Positions 44,694-52,513 of a stretch of DNA of 64,000 nt are shown one piece after another. Below the pieces are notes generated by a model. The model searched no databases. It had not been told where the DNA came from and worked only from the letters and a program-made list of their open reading frames with translations. A program made the position numbers and the translations under genes. Position 1 is the first letter of the stretch, and each line of letters starts with the position of its first letter. The stretch comes from an uncultured Ilumatobacter sp. (GTDB lineage: Bacteria; Actinomycetota; Acidimicrobiia; Acidimicrobiales; Ilumatobacteraceae): positions 46,423-110,422 of the forward strand of contig CALFRK010000175.1 in NCBI GenBank assembly GCA_937919625.1. The letters are read 5' to 3'.

Positions 44694-45047
44694 TCACGCC
44701 AGCAGGTCGTGTACCCGTTGTTTGGGGCGGCCGATGATGGCCTTGTCGGCAGTGACCAGCAACGGGCGCTGCATGATCATCTTGTTGCGAATGATCACGT
44801 CGACAATCTGATCGACGGTCTCGACATCAGCGTCGGTCAGCGCGAGCTTTTTGAACAAGCTGTCGCGCCGAACGAGATCGGTGGGCGGGTCCTCGAGCTT
44901 GGCGATGATCTCCCGCAACGTGGCCTCGTCGGGTGGGTCTTTGCGATAGATCACGACGGCGGCATCGGCACCCAGTTGCTCGGCAATGCTCACGGCATTG
45001 CTGGACGAGTTTCAATTGGGGTTGTGGTAGATCGTCACGTTGGCCAT
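44694..45047 (-). CDS. arsC: ArsC-family arsenate reductase, candidate selenoprotein (TGA at catalytic position)
   Basis: From ATG 45047 the frame reads MANVTIYHNPN, then TGA (45014-45012, codon 12), then NSSSNAVSIAEQLGADAA and the rest of an ArsC protein, 117 residues in total. E. coli ArsC has its catalytic Cys at residue 12 of the same motif (ITIYHNPAC). The three arsenate-binding arginines of the family have counterparts in VRRDSLFKK, MQRPLLV and AIIGRPKQ, so all but codon 12 looks functional. A SECIS-like hairpin follows at once. Read as selenocysteine, the enzyme is complete. Read as stop, only a GTG-started fragment (44694-44993) without active site remains. Alternatives are a nonsense mutation or a base error (TGC or TGT to TGA). 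Confidence 0.78.
44979..45009 (-). promoter_or_regulatory. Candidate bacterial SECIS element downstream of the in-frame TGA
   Basis: On the minus strand, two bases after the TGA: lower stem CUCG / CGAG (45009-45006 with 44982-44979), a 4-nt bulge UCCA on the 5' side, a perfect 7-bp upper stem GCAAUGC / GCAUUGC (45001-44995 with 44989-44983), and the loop CGUGA (44994-44990). The loop starts 17 nt after the TGA and has G among its first two bases, followed by U. This meets the published bacterial SECIS pattern (stem, small loop with early G, loop 16-37 nt from UGA). Confidence 0.7.
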
Positions 45048-45149
45048 CCCGCCAAGTTACCGAATGCGACACCCCCCGCGTAGGGTCGTTGGCGCCGACT
45101 TCCCCTCGCTCACGTCACCCTCCGGTGGCACTCCCAGCAAGGGGTTTCT

Positions 45150-45581
45150 ATGCACCTCGTACCCGTTCACGGACGGCTCCCGCGCGCCGGTATCGACCCG
45201 ATCAACAACGCCGATACCGCGTTCATCACGATCTCGATGGCGGTCCACCGGCCGCTGCGCCACGAAACGATCGTCGCCCTGCTCGACGACGCACGGTGTG
45301 GTCTCGGCGTCGTGGTGGTCAGCGGAACCCACAACTGCGACGCTGTGATCGAAGTGATCGAATGCCTGCTCGACCCAAATACACACGGGGGGCGCGTGGG
45401 GGCGCTGATCGTGGCCAGCGTGCGTCCCGATCGCCCCAAGCTCGACGAGGGCGATGTCGACCGTTGGCTCGAAATGAGCGACATCACCGAGCAAGCCAAC
45501 ATCGAGCTACTCGAATGGTTCGTGATCGCCAATCACGTCAGCTGTCCGCGCGATCTGCTTGGCGAGCCTCCCCGTTGGTGA
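45150..45581 (+). CDS. Conserved hypothetical protein, 143 residues
   Basis: Soluble, no signal peptide. It looks like an alpha/beta protein (TAFITISMAVHRPLRHETIV, VVVSGTHNCDAVIEVIECLL, GALIVASVRPDRPKLD) and ends in ELLEWFVIANHVSCPRDLLG. I do not recognise the family with certainty; the end faintly resembles RadC-type JAB proteins. AAGGGG stands before the ATG. It is divergent from the arsC-like gene, and its last 44 bp overlap the converging DUF4031 gene. Confidence 0.65.
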   Translation: MHLVPVHGRLPRAGIDPINNADTAFITISMAVHRPLRHETIVALLDDARCGLGVVVVSGTHNCDAVIEVIECLLDPNTHGGRVGALIVASVRPDRPKLDEGDVDRWLEMSDITEQANIELLEWFVIANHVSCPRDLLGEPPRW

Positions 45582-45849
45582 AGGCCCGCCGGTCGGCCGG
45601 CGACAACCGCAACCCAGCCAACTTCAATCGTCGGATCAGTTCCCGACTCTCGACCGCCCTCGCTCCGGCGGCGACCAACCCGTCGCGGTATTCCTCTGGG
45701 ATGTCGTAGTGGTCGCCGTGGAAACCGCGCCGGGGTATCTCGTTGGCCGCCGCGAACTCATGCAGCTCCGCCAGCGACCTGTCGCTCACGAGATGGCACC
45801 ACAGGCGGTCTCGGTGCCGCCAACGCGCCTCGTCAATAAGAATTGTCAC
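45538..45849 (-). CDS. DUF4031 protein
   Basis: 103 residues matching DUF4031: it opens MTILIDEARWRHRDRLWCHL, has the conserved GFHGDHYDIPEEYRDGLVA block and a basic end. Function unknown. It is divergent from the HD-like phosphohydrolase gene with 26 bp between, and its end overlaps the 143-residue hypothetical gene. Confidence 0.85.
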   Translation of the reverse strand: MTILIDEARWRHRDRLWCHLVSDRSLAELHEFAAANEIPRRGFHGDHYDIPEEYRDGLVAAGARAVESRELIRRLKLAGLRLSPADRRAFTNGEARQADRADS

Positions 45850-45875
45850 AGCGCTGAGACTGGCACACTGGAGCG

Positions 45876-46511
45876 GTGGCCGACGACGATCTCGAACTGC
45901 GCATCGCCTGGCAACGACACCTCGGCCGTACCCCGGCGTCGATGGACTGGTTCGACTCGGTGGTGGCGAGGTATCGCCAACCCGGTCGCCACTACCACAG
46001 CGTCCGGCACATTCGTTGGGTGGTTCGACACGTAACTGGCTTGGCCCCAGTTACCCACGATCTGGGCGCGGTGATCGCCGCCGCCTTCTTTCACGATGTC
46101 GTGTACGACCCGACCCACACCGACAACGAGACCGCCAGTGCCCAACTCGCTGAACGTGCGCTGACCGAGCTCGGCTGGAAGCCACAGCGTTGTCGGCGCG
46201 TGGCAGAGTTGATCCTGGCAACGATCGATCACGACATCGCCGCCGACGGTTGCGACCCTGACACCCAGGTGCTGCTGGCGGCCGACCTCGCCGTGCTGGC
46301 CGCCGAGCCTGCTCGATACAGCGACTATGTGAGAGCCGTGCGTCGCGAATACGCACACGTCAGCGATGGGGACTGGAGCGTCGGACGTTCGGCGGTACTG
46401 CGCAGCCTGCTCGGCCGCCGGCACCTGTTTGCCCCTGCACTCGATCTGAACGCCTGGGAACAGCGGGCACGAGCCAATCTCTCGGCCGAACTGGCAACGC
46501 TCGGTGATTGA
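45876..46511 (+). CDS. HD-like predicted metal-dependent phosphohydrolase
   Basis: 211 residues of the COG4339-type HD superfamily. The likely metal ligands are in RHYHSVRHIRWVV, AAFFHDVVYDPTHTDNE and the later TIDHD. Family members are thought to hydrolyse phosphate esters or nucleotides, with no fixed substrate. It begins 26 bp from the divergent DUF4031 gene; genes for these two families may share a promoter region. Confidence 0.85.
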   Translation: MADDDLELRIAWQRHLGRTPASMDWFDSVVARYRQPGRHYHSVRHIRWVVRHVTGLAPVTHDLGAVIAAAFFHDVVYDPTHTDNETASAQLAERALTELGWKPQRCRRVAELILATIDHDIAADGCDPDTQVLLAADLAVLAAEPARYSDYVRAVRREYAHVSDGDWSVGRSAVLRSLLGRRHLFAPALDLNAWEQRARANLSAELATLGD

Positions 46512-46528
46512 ACGCCTGGTAGTAACGC

Positions 46529-46657
46529 TCAGTCGCCGCGTACTACGCGGACAACACGCCGATTGCGGACCCGGATCGGGATCGCCCGCGGCGAACGAGC
46601 AGCGATGGCCGTCAGCGCGACCACTGAGGCCGTGAGGGCGAACCACGTCAGCAACAT
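46529..46657 (-). CDS. 42-residue membrane protein with SOS-like promoter
   Basis: Starts MLLTWFALTASVVALTAIAA, one membrane helix (~3-21), followed by a strongly basic tail (about eight Arg in 22 residues). No SD; the ATG at 46657 lies 7 nt from TACACT, so the mRNA is probably leaderless. The longer frame to 46735 would run through the promoter and is rejected. A LexA-type box at the same distance as in the DUF222-HNH gene suggests DNA-damage control. Small SOS-induced membrane proteins that block cell division exist in other bacteria (SidA of Caulobacter), but no sequence similarity is claimed. Confidence 0.5.
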   Translation of the reverse strand: MLLTWFALTASVVALTAIAARSPRAIPIRVRNRRVVRVVRGD

Positions 46658-46664
46658 GTGTTGG

Positions 46665-46685
46665 AGTGTACGCACATTTGTTCGG
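46665..46685 (-). promoter_or_regulatory. LexA-like box and -10 element before the 42-residue protein
   Basis: On the minus strand CCGAACAAATGTGCG is followed directly by TACACT (46670-46665) and, 7 nt later, ATG. Compared with TCGAAC-N4-GTTCGA, 9 of 12 fixed positions match. The distance from CGAAC to the ATG is 27 bp, exactly as in the promoter at 10232-10259. The -35 is weak. Confidence 0.45.
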
Positions 46686-46783
46686 TCTGACGAGCGTGGC
46701 CGAAATCCGTTCGTATCCGCGCCGGTGCTCGGCACGGGTTGGCCGACGTATGGGCGGCGTCAGGCCCACTAATGCTGAGATGA

Positions 46784-48553
46784 TCACCCGGTCTGTTGGT
46801 CAGCCAATTCGAGCCACTTCTCTTCGATTGTCGCCAGGTCGGCTTGGGCCACGGCCAACTCTGCACCGAGCGTGGCCAGCTTGGTGTGATCGGAGGTTGC
46901 CAGCAACTGCTCGTGAAGTCGATCGACCTGGCGTTGCAGCTTTGCCATTGCCTGCTCAGCGTCACGAAGCTGGCGACCGATCGTGTACTGGCTTGTTGAT
47001 CGAGCCTGGCCTCGGCGGGCCTGATCTGCCAGCTTGGCCGGCGACACCTTGGTGCTGCCGGCCGTGGTTGGGGTCGGCTTGGCTCGCTCGGCCAACCAGC
47101 CCTGAACGCCGCCTGCGACGCGCCGGATCGAGCCACCGGCGTCGATCGCCAGCACATGATCGACCGTGCGATCGAGAAATGTTCGGTCGTGACTGGCCAC
47201 CACCAAAGCCCCCGGCCACTCGTCGAGGAAACCTTCCAGCGCCCGCAGCGTGTCGAGGTCGAGATCGTTGGTCGGTTCGTCGAGAACCAACAGGTTGGGC
47301 TTGGTCGCCAGCACCATCACCAGCTGCAAGCGTCGTCGTTCGCCACCCGAGAGCATCTTGACTGGTGCGTACTGGGCTGTCGAGTCGAACCAGAACCGCT
47401 CGAGCAGCAGGCGGTCTTCCCAGTCGGGTTGCCGCAGCGGACCGGCCACGATCTCGCGCACGATCGACTCGGAGTCGAGCAACGATGTCTGTTGGTCGGA
47501 GTAGCCCGTGACAACGGTCGATCCGAGCTTCACTTCGCCACTCGCCGGACCGCGGCGCCCGGCGATGATGTCGAGCAACGTCGACTTGCCAGAACCGTTG
47601 GGGCCCACGATCCCCAGCCGCGCCCCCGGCTCGATCAACAGGCTGATGTTGCTGAATACAACGTTCGGCCCGTACGCCTGCGACACGTCGATCAGCTCGA
47701 TCACCTGGTTGCCGAGCCGGGTCGAACCGGCGTCGAGCAGGAGATCGTTGCCTCGTACGCCGACCGCCTCCGGGCCCCCATCGACGATCTCGTTGGCCGA
47801 GCGCAGTCGCGCCTTTGGCTTGGTAGATCGTGCGGGTGCACCGCGCTGCAGCCACTCGAGCTCGCGCCTGGCGAGGATCTTGCGGGTCGCCTCTTCGCTG
47901 GCGGCCTGCTCGTGGCGGGCAGCGCGACCATCGAGATACGCGGCGTAGGCGCTCGCGCCGGTGACAGCACGGTGGATGAATCCTTTACCACTTTCGATCT
48001 CTACGATCCGGCCCTCGCCCCTGGCTGTGGTCAAACGATCCATCAGGTGTCGGTCGTGAGTGATCACCACCAGCGCCGCCTTGGTGGCAGCCAGCCTTTG
48101 CTCCAACCACTCGATCGCCTCGAGGTCGAGATGGTTGGTCGGTTCATCAAGCACGATCATGTCGAACTCGCCAACGAGCGCCCGAGCCAGCGCCACACGC
48201 TTGGCCTGGCCGCCCGACAGTTGATCCGTGCCGCGGTCGAACAGAGGCTGCACACCTAGCGACGTCGCCACGGCAGCAACCTCCCACGAGTCACCGAGAT
48301 ACTCGGCGACAGTGCCGGGTGGCAGCTGCGGATCCTGGTCGAGGATCGCGATTCGGGCGCCACGACCAAACCGAACAGTGCCGTTGTCGGGCGACTGGGT
48401 GCCGGCCAGCAGCCGCATCAGCGTCGATTTTCCCGACCCGTTGACCCCCACGATGGCGACACGGTCGCCGGTCGACACCGTGACCGACAGGTCGTCGAAC
48501 AGCACCTTGTCGGGCTGAGCGATACCTACTCGGGCGAGGTCGACGCAGATCAC
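46784..48553 (-). CDS. ABC-F family ATPase (Uup/EttA-like)
   Basis: About 589 residues, two ABC domains and no membrane part. First domain: Walker A GVNGSGKST, signature LSGGQAKR, Walker B MIVLDEPTNHLD. Second domain: GPNGSGKST, LSGGERRR, LLVLDEPTNDLD. A linker of charged helices separates them, and a C-terminal helical tail (GRQLRDAEQAMAKLQRQVDR) looks like the Uup coiled coil. ABC-F proteins act on ribosomes or in antibiotic protection. I start at the GTG at 48553 (VICVDLARVGI); the frame to 48649 adds no family sequence. Confidence 0.9.
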   Translation of the reverse strand: MICVDLARVGIAQPDKVLFDDLSVTVSTGDRVAIVGVNGSGKSTLMRLLAGTQSPDNGTVRFGRGARIAILDQDPQLPPGTVAEYLGDSWEVAAVATSLGVQPLFDRGTDQLSGGQAKRVALARALVGEFDMIVLDEPTNHLDLEAIEWLEQRLAATKAALVVITHDRHLMDRLTTARGEGRIVEIESGKGFIHRAVTGASAYAAYLDGRAARHEQAASEEATRKILARRELEWLQRGAPARSTKPKARLRSANEIVDGGPEAVGVRGNDLLLDAGSTRLGNQVIELIDVSQAYGPNVVFSNISLLIEPGARLGIVGPNGSGKSTLLDIIAGRRGPASGEVKLGSTVVTGYSDQQTSLLDSESIVREIVAGPLRQPDWEDRLLLERFWFDSTAQYAPVKMLSGGERRRLQLVMVLATKPNLLVLDEPTNDLDLDTLRALEGFLDEWPGALVVASHDRTFLDRTVDHVLAIDAGGSIRRVAGGVQGWLAERAKPTPTTAGSTKVSPAKLADQARRGQARSTSQYTIGRQLRDAEQAMAKLQRQVDRLHEQLLATSDHTKLATLGAELAVAQADLATIEEKWLELADQQTG

Positions 48554-48660
48554 GTCGCCACGATACGGCGGACACCGAAAACCGTCGTCGCCACCCAAAG
48601 GGCCTGCCACCGCCCGACCACCCAGAAGGGCGGCGGCAGGCCGGAGCAAGGATCAATCGA

Positions 48661-49533
48661 TCAGCGGATCACCGCCACCGGAGCATGGCTGTGAGACGCA
48701 ACCTCGGCGCTGGTCGAACCGAGCAGAAGGCCCTTGAATCCACCTCGGCCTCTCGAGCCGACGACCACGAGGTCGGCATCACGCGACGCCTCGATCAGCG
48801 CAAATCCGGAGGTGCCTCGCACCGCTTCCCCTGTCACCTTTACATGATCGGGAGCAGACCCGGCACTCTCGAGCACACGATCGACGACCGCCTGGGCGGC
48901 AGTGTCCATCGTGTCGAGTTCGGCGGCGACCGTTGCAAACATCCCAACCGCCAAAGCAGGAAGGAACCAGGCGTGCACGACACGAATCTGTTCGACGCCG
49001 GGCAACGTGTATGCCCATCTGACGGCGCGGGTCGATTCGTTCTCGTCTCCGCTGTCGTCGTCGAGATCGTGGTCGTCGACGCCGACGACGACTCGCCTGG
49101 GAACGTCGCCGTGATCGCCACGAACGACGACCACAGGGCGCTTGGTGTGGTGCAAGACATAGTTGGCCGTAGAACCGATCATCATCGACACACGGCTGTC
49201 TCCGCGGTGACCGACGATGATCATCGCTGCGTCGTGCTCGTCGGCCTCGGTGACCAATCCGCGGCCGGTATGGCCGTGATGGGTGATCGGTTCGAGACGA
49301 TCATCGTCGACGCGCTCAACTAGCTCGGTGAGGCCCTGCAACGACAGCCGTTCGATTTCGCCGGGGTCGATCGAGACGACCATGTCATAGCCGGTTACCA
49401 ATGGCACTTCCCAGGCGTGTACGACGACAATGCGGTCATCGGGTCGGGCGATGTTGCGTGCCCAGTCGAGTGCCGAGCTGCTTTCTGGGCTGGCATCAAC
49501 GCCCACCACAAACGTGTTTCGACTTGCATCCAT
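48661..49533 (-). CDS. Tandem universal stress protein (two UspA domains)
   Basis: 290 residues with two UspA domains. Each has the ATP-binding GxxGx9GS motif: GHRGDSRVSMMIGSTANYV in the first and GSRGRGGFKGLLLGSTSAEV in the second. The start is fixed by AGGAGGTCCCC directly before the ATG. Tandem Usp proteins are typical of actinobacteria under dormancy or hypoxia control. A hairpin separates it from the gene upstream. Confidence 0.94.
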   Translation of the reverse strand: MDASRNTFVVGVDASPESSSALDWARNIARPDDRIVVVHAWEVPLVTGYDMVVSIDPGEIERLSLQGLTELVERVDDDRLEPITHHGHTGRGLVTEADEHDAAMIIVGHRGDSRVSMMIGSTANYVLHHTKRPVVVVRGDHGDVPRRVVVGVDDHDLDDDSGDENESTRAVRWAYTLPGVEQIRVVHAWFLPALAVGMFATVAAELDTMDTAAQAVVDRVLESAGSAPDHVKVTGEAVRGTSGFALIEASRDADLVVVGSRGRGGFKGLLLGSTSAEVASHSHAPVAVIR

Positions 49534-49564
49534 GGGGACCTCCTTCTCTGTGCCTATAACGCGA

Positions 49565-49592
49565 TGGTGCGCCCGGTGAACCGGGCGCACCA
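49565..49592 (-). terminator. Terminator hairpin between the 216-residue protein gene and usp
   Basis: A perfect 12-bp stem TGGTGCGCCCGG / CCGGGCGCACCA with a 4-nt loop, 60 bp past the stop of the upstream gene and just before the usp leader. A strong hairpin without T-tract; it could also stabilise the usp transcript. Confidence 0.65.
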
Positions 49593-49651
49593 GGGCCGAA
49601 CGGCCCAGTGGGGAGGTTGAAAGGGGGTCTGAAAGCAGCCGGCGCTTCCGC

Positions 49652-50302
49652 TCAGCCGCGGCCGGGACGCTCGCCGTTGACGCGGGCGGTGACCATTTCG
49701 GCAATCCGTTCATTCATGGTTGCGGCCTCGTCGTCGGTCAACCGGCCGTCTTCGACCATCAGGTCGACGTGCCCTTCGGCTTCGGCGACCAGCGCCTCGA
49801 TCACGGTCTGCGGATCGACATCGTTGGCCTCGGCGATGTCGACAATCGAGTTACCCGCACGGAACTCGTCGTGCAGTGTCTCGACGTCGATCCCGAGCAG
49901 GTCGGCGATGACTTCACCATCACGGGCCGGTCCGCTGTGCTGGCGGCCAGGGTGTTGGCGCTGACGCTGCGGGCGATTCTCCATCAACGTTGCCGTGACG
50001 GCATCAGCCTGGTCGGCGTCGATCGTGGCATCGTCGACGAGTGGCTGTAGCAATTCACGCAATCTCTCGCCCGGCTCTGGCCGCGCGACATCGGCGCCAT
50101 CAGTGCCGTCGGTGGCATCGTCTTGCAGCGCCACAACGGGCGCTGCAACCAAACTCGTGTCAGCGGTGGCGGCGCTCGTGAACGAGGGGACAGCCATCAG
50201 TAGCCCGATCGCCCCGCCGCCCAGCAACCCGGCAGTGACGCCGATCGCCGTGTTTCGGCGAGTCCGATCGCGGGTCTGTTCCTGGGGGGACTCGTTTCTC
50301 AT
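49652..50302 (-). CDS. Exported or membrane-anchored hypothetical protein linked to a two-component system
   Basis: 216 residues from an ATG preceded by AAAGGAAA. A short basic N-terminus and one hydrophobic helix (AIGVTAGLLGGGAIGLLMAV) act as signal peptide or anchor. An Asp-rich region follows, then helical segments resembling short acidic repeats (LLQPLVDDATIDADQADAVT, LMVEDGRLTDDEAATMNERI), each with a D-x-D/G-x-[IL]-[TD] pattern. The middle is Gln/Arg-rich. No family recognised. It lies 134 bp downstream of the histidine kinase on the same strand, and may be its target. Confidence 0.72.
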   Translation of the reverse strand: MRNESPQEQTRDRTRRNTAIGVTAGLLGGGAIGLLMAVPSFTSAATADTSLVAAPVVALQDDATDGTDGADVARPEPGERLRELLQPLVDDATIDADQADAVTATLMENRPQRQRQHPGRQHSGPARDGEVIADLLGIDVETLHDEFRAGNSIVDIAEANDVDPQTVIEALVAEAEGHVDLMVEDGRLTDDEAATMNERIAEMVTARVNGERPGRG

Positions 50303-50436
50303 GTCGTTTCCTTTCGAGGGGTTGTTCCTGACATACACCACGATGAGGGTTTTGATTGAGAAGCGAACCGGAACAGGTTGAGAGTTGGGTAAGAGATCGT
50401 CGGTCTTCGACCGGGTGTCAGCGGCGCAAAGCTGGG

Positions 50437-51762
50437 TTAGTCGGTGTCGACGGTTAGGCGAAACCCCACCGTGGCGCCGCCATCGCGGCGGTTCGCGGCC
50501 CACGCCTGCCCACCGTGACGCTGGGCGACCTCACGAACGATCGACAGACCGAGCCCGGAACCAGCCATCGTGCGGGCCGCGTCCGAGCGGTAGAACCGGT
50601 CGAAGATGCGCGACAGGTCGGCGTCAGGGATGCCGACCCCTCGATCGGACACCGTGACGGCGCCGGCGTTGACGGCAACTTCGATCGGCCCACCAGTCTC
50701 GTCGAACTTGCGGGCATTGTCGAGCAGGCACGAGACCGCCCGTTGCACGCTCGAGCGTTGCGCCACGACCATCGAACTCGTCGCCTCGATCTGGATCGGA
50801 CGTCCGGTACGGCGTTCGTAGCGAGCCGCAACGTCGTTCACCACGGCAGCCAGATCGAATGGTTCGGCTACCTCTTCGGATGACTCGCCGCTGGCTACGG
50901 AGATGATCTCGTTGACGAGTTCGGTCAACTCTTCAGTCTCGGCGTGGAGGTCTTCGATGATCTCGTCGCGGTCGCTGTCACTCAAGTTCGGAAAGCGTTT
51001 CAACGTATCGAGGTTGGTGCGCAGGCTGGTCAGTGGGGTACGCAGCTCGTGCCCAGCGTCCTGCACGAGCCGGTTCTGTTCCTGCTTCGAGCGCGCCAAG
51101 GCACCCAGCATTCGGTCGAAGGCAATGCTCAGCCGACCCACCTCGTCACTGCCTGCCGAGGCGCCGCCCGCCTCGAACGTTTGCACATCGAGGCGACCGG
51201 TCGTTTCGACGTGCTCGGCGGCGTTGGTCAATCTGCGCAACGAGGCGGTGACCCGTCCGGCGATCCAGAGCCCGACCACAATCGCTGCTGCACCAACCAA
51301 GACCACCAACAGCAGGGTGCGAACGCGCAAGCTCTGCAGCAGGCGGTCGGTCTCGTCGAGCGACCGACCGACTTGCACGGCACCGCGAGGCAGACCGATC
51401 GTGCGAACTCGATAGTCGCCGACCGAGGTTTCGACCGTCGAGAACACGCTACGGCGGTTGCTGCCGACGACGGCCAGTTCGCGGTCGGTCAGAGCGACCG
51501 GCTCTGGAAACGTTGACTGTCGGACAGTGCCGTCAACAAGAATGATCTGGGCGACCAGACCCGGCAAGGGGCCCTGGTCGGGCAACCGAGTATCCATACC
51601 GAACCGGCGCTCGTTGATACGACCGTCGATCTCGAGCAGTGATCGATCGACCTCGGCGTAGAGGCGGGCGCGGGTCGACCCGTAACTGATGGCTCCGACC
51701 GCGACCGTTGTCAGCGACACCATCAATGCCATCGCCAGGGCGATCTTCCATCGTATGCTCAA
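50437..51762 (-). CDS. Sensor histidine kinase with HAMP domain (MprB-like)
   Basis: 441 residues. Membrane helices at ~8-28 and ~148-168 enclose an extracytoplasmic sensor. HAMP ~170-222, dimerisation/phosphoacceptor motif AGHELRTPLTSLR with H238, then the ATPase N-box (SVQRAVSCLLDNARKFDE), VSDRGVGIPDADLSRIFDRF and GSGLGLSIVREVA. Layout and phosphoacceptor motif resemble mycobacterial MprB. The start overlaps the regulator stop (ATGA). Confidence 0.94.
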   Translation of the reverse strand: MSIRWKIALAMALMVSLTTVAVGAISYGSTRARLYAEVDRSLLEIDGRINERRFGMDTRLPDQGPLPGLVAQIILVDGTVRQSTFPEPVALTDRELAVVGSNRRSVFSTVETSVGDYRVRTIGLPRGAVQVGRSLDETDRLLQSLRVRTLLLVVLVGAAAIVVGLWIAGRVTASLRRLTNAAEHVETTGRLDVQTFEAGGASAGSDEVGRLSIAFDRMLGALARSKQEQNRLVQDAGHELRTPLTSLRTNLDTLKRFPNLSDSDRDEIIEDLHAETEELTELVNEIISVASGESSEEVAEPFDLAAVVNDVAARYERRTGRPIQIEATSSMVVAQRSSVQRAVSCLLDNARKFDETGGPIEVAVNAGAVTVSDRGVGIPDADLSRIFDRFYRSDAARTMAGSGLGLSIVREVAQRHGGQAWAANRRDGGATVGFRLTVDTD

Positions 51763-52466
51763 GACCGTTCCACCCTGGCTACGTAACCGACGCCGCGCAC
51801 CGTGTGGAGCAGGCGGGTCCCCCCATCCTGTTCCGTCTTGCGACGCAGATAGCCGATGTAGACCGCCAGGTTCTTCGAGTCGGGGCCGAAGTCGTAGTGC
51901 CAGATCCGCTCGTAGATCGTGGTGTGGTCGAGAACGATCCCTGAGTTGCGTACCATCAGTTCGAGCAGGTCGAACTCGGTCTTGCTGAGATCGAGTTGGT
52001 GGTCGCCCCGAACGGCCCGCCGACCTGACGGATCGAGTTGCAGATCATCGAGAGTCAGCAGTTCTCCCGATCCACCATTTGCCCCAGTCTGTCCGTGCCC
52101 CTGGTGTTGGGTGCGTCGCAGCAGGGCCCGCATCCGGGCGAACAGCTCATCGAGGTCGAATGGTTTGGCTAGATAGTCGTCTGCACCGGCGTCGAGCCCG
52201 GCGACCCGGTCACCTGTCTCAGTGCGTGCGGTCAGCATCAAAACCGGAACCTGGTTGTGTTCCGAACGCAAGACGCGGCAGACAGTAAGGCCATCGACGT
52301 GGGGCATCGAGACGTCGAGCAGCACCAGATCCGGAGAGTTGTCTCGCAATCCGTCGAGCGCCTGCGCACCGTTCGTGACAGCGATCACGTCGTATCCCTC
52401 GAGTGTCAGAGCGCGCACGAGCGACTCGCGAACCGCCCGATCGTCCTCTGCCAACAACACCTGCAC
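51759..52466 (-). CDS. OmpR-family response regulator (MprA/PrrA-like)
   Basis: 235 residues from a GTG at 52466 (VQVLLAEDDRAVRES); the frame further upstream (to 52523) adds unrelated residues. The phosphoacceptor is D51 (LVLLDVSMPHVDG), the conserved Lys is in YLAKPFDLDEL, and a C-terminal winged-helix DNA-binding domain follows (LSKTEFDLLELMVRNSG, then RLLHTVRGVGYV). It is co-transcribed with the kinase. It likely controls the downstream exported protein and perhaps itself. Confidence 0.94.
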   Translation of the reverse strand: MQVLLAEDDRAVRESLVRALTLEGYDVIAVTNGAQALDGLRDNSPDLVLLDVSMPHVDGLTVCRVLRSEHNQVPVLMLTARTETGDRVAGLDAGADDYLAKPFDLDELFARMRALLRRTQHQGHGQTGANGGSGELLTLDDLQLDPSGRRAVRGDHQLDLSKTEFDLLELMVRNSGIVLDHTTIYERIWHYDFGPDSKNLAVYIGYLRRKTEQDGGTRLLHTVRGVGYVARVERS

Positions 52467-52513
52467 CTCATGAGTACACCAGAAGAAGGTGAGTGTTGGG
52501 TGAGAATGGTGAG

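Noticed and set aside
52467..52513. Fluoride riboswitch before the crcB pair
   Set aside because: Only 47 bp are available and the conserved pseudoknot sequence of the fluoride riboswitch is not visible.
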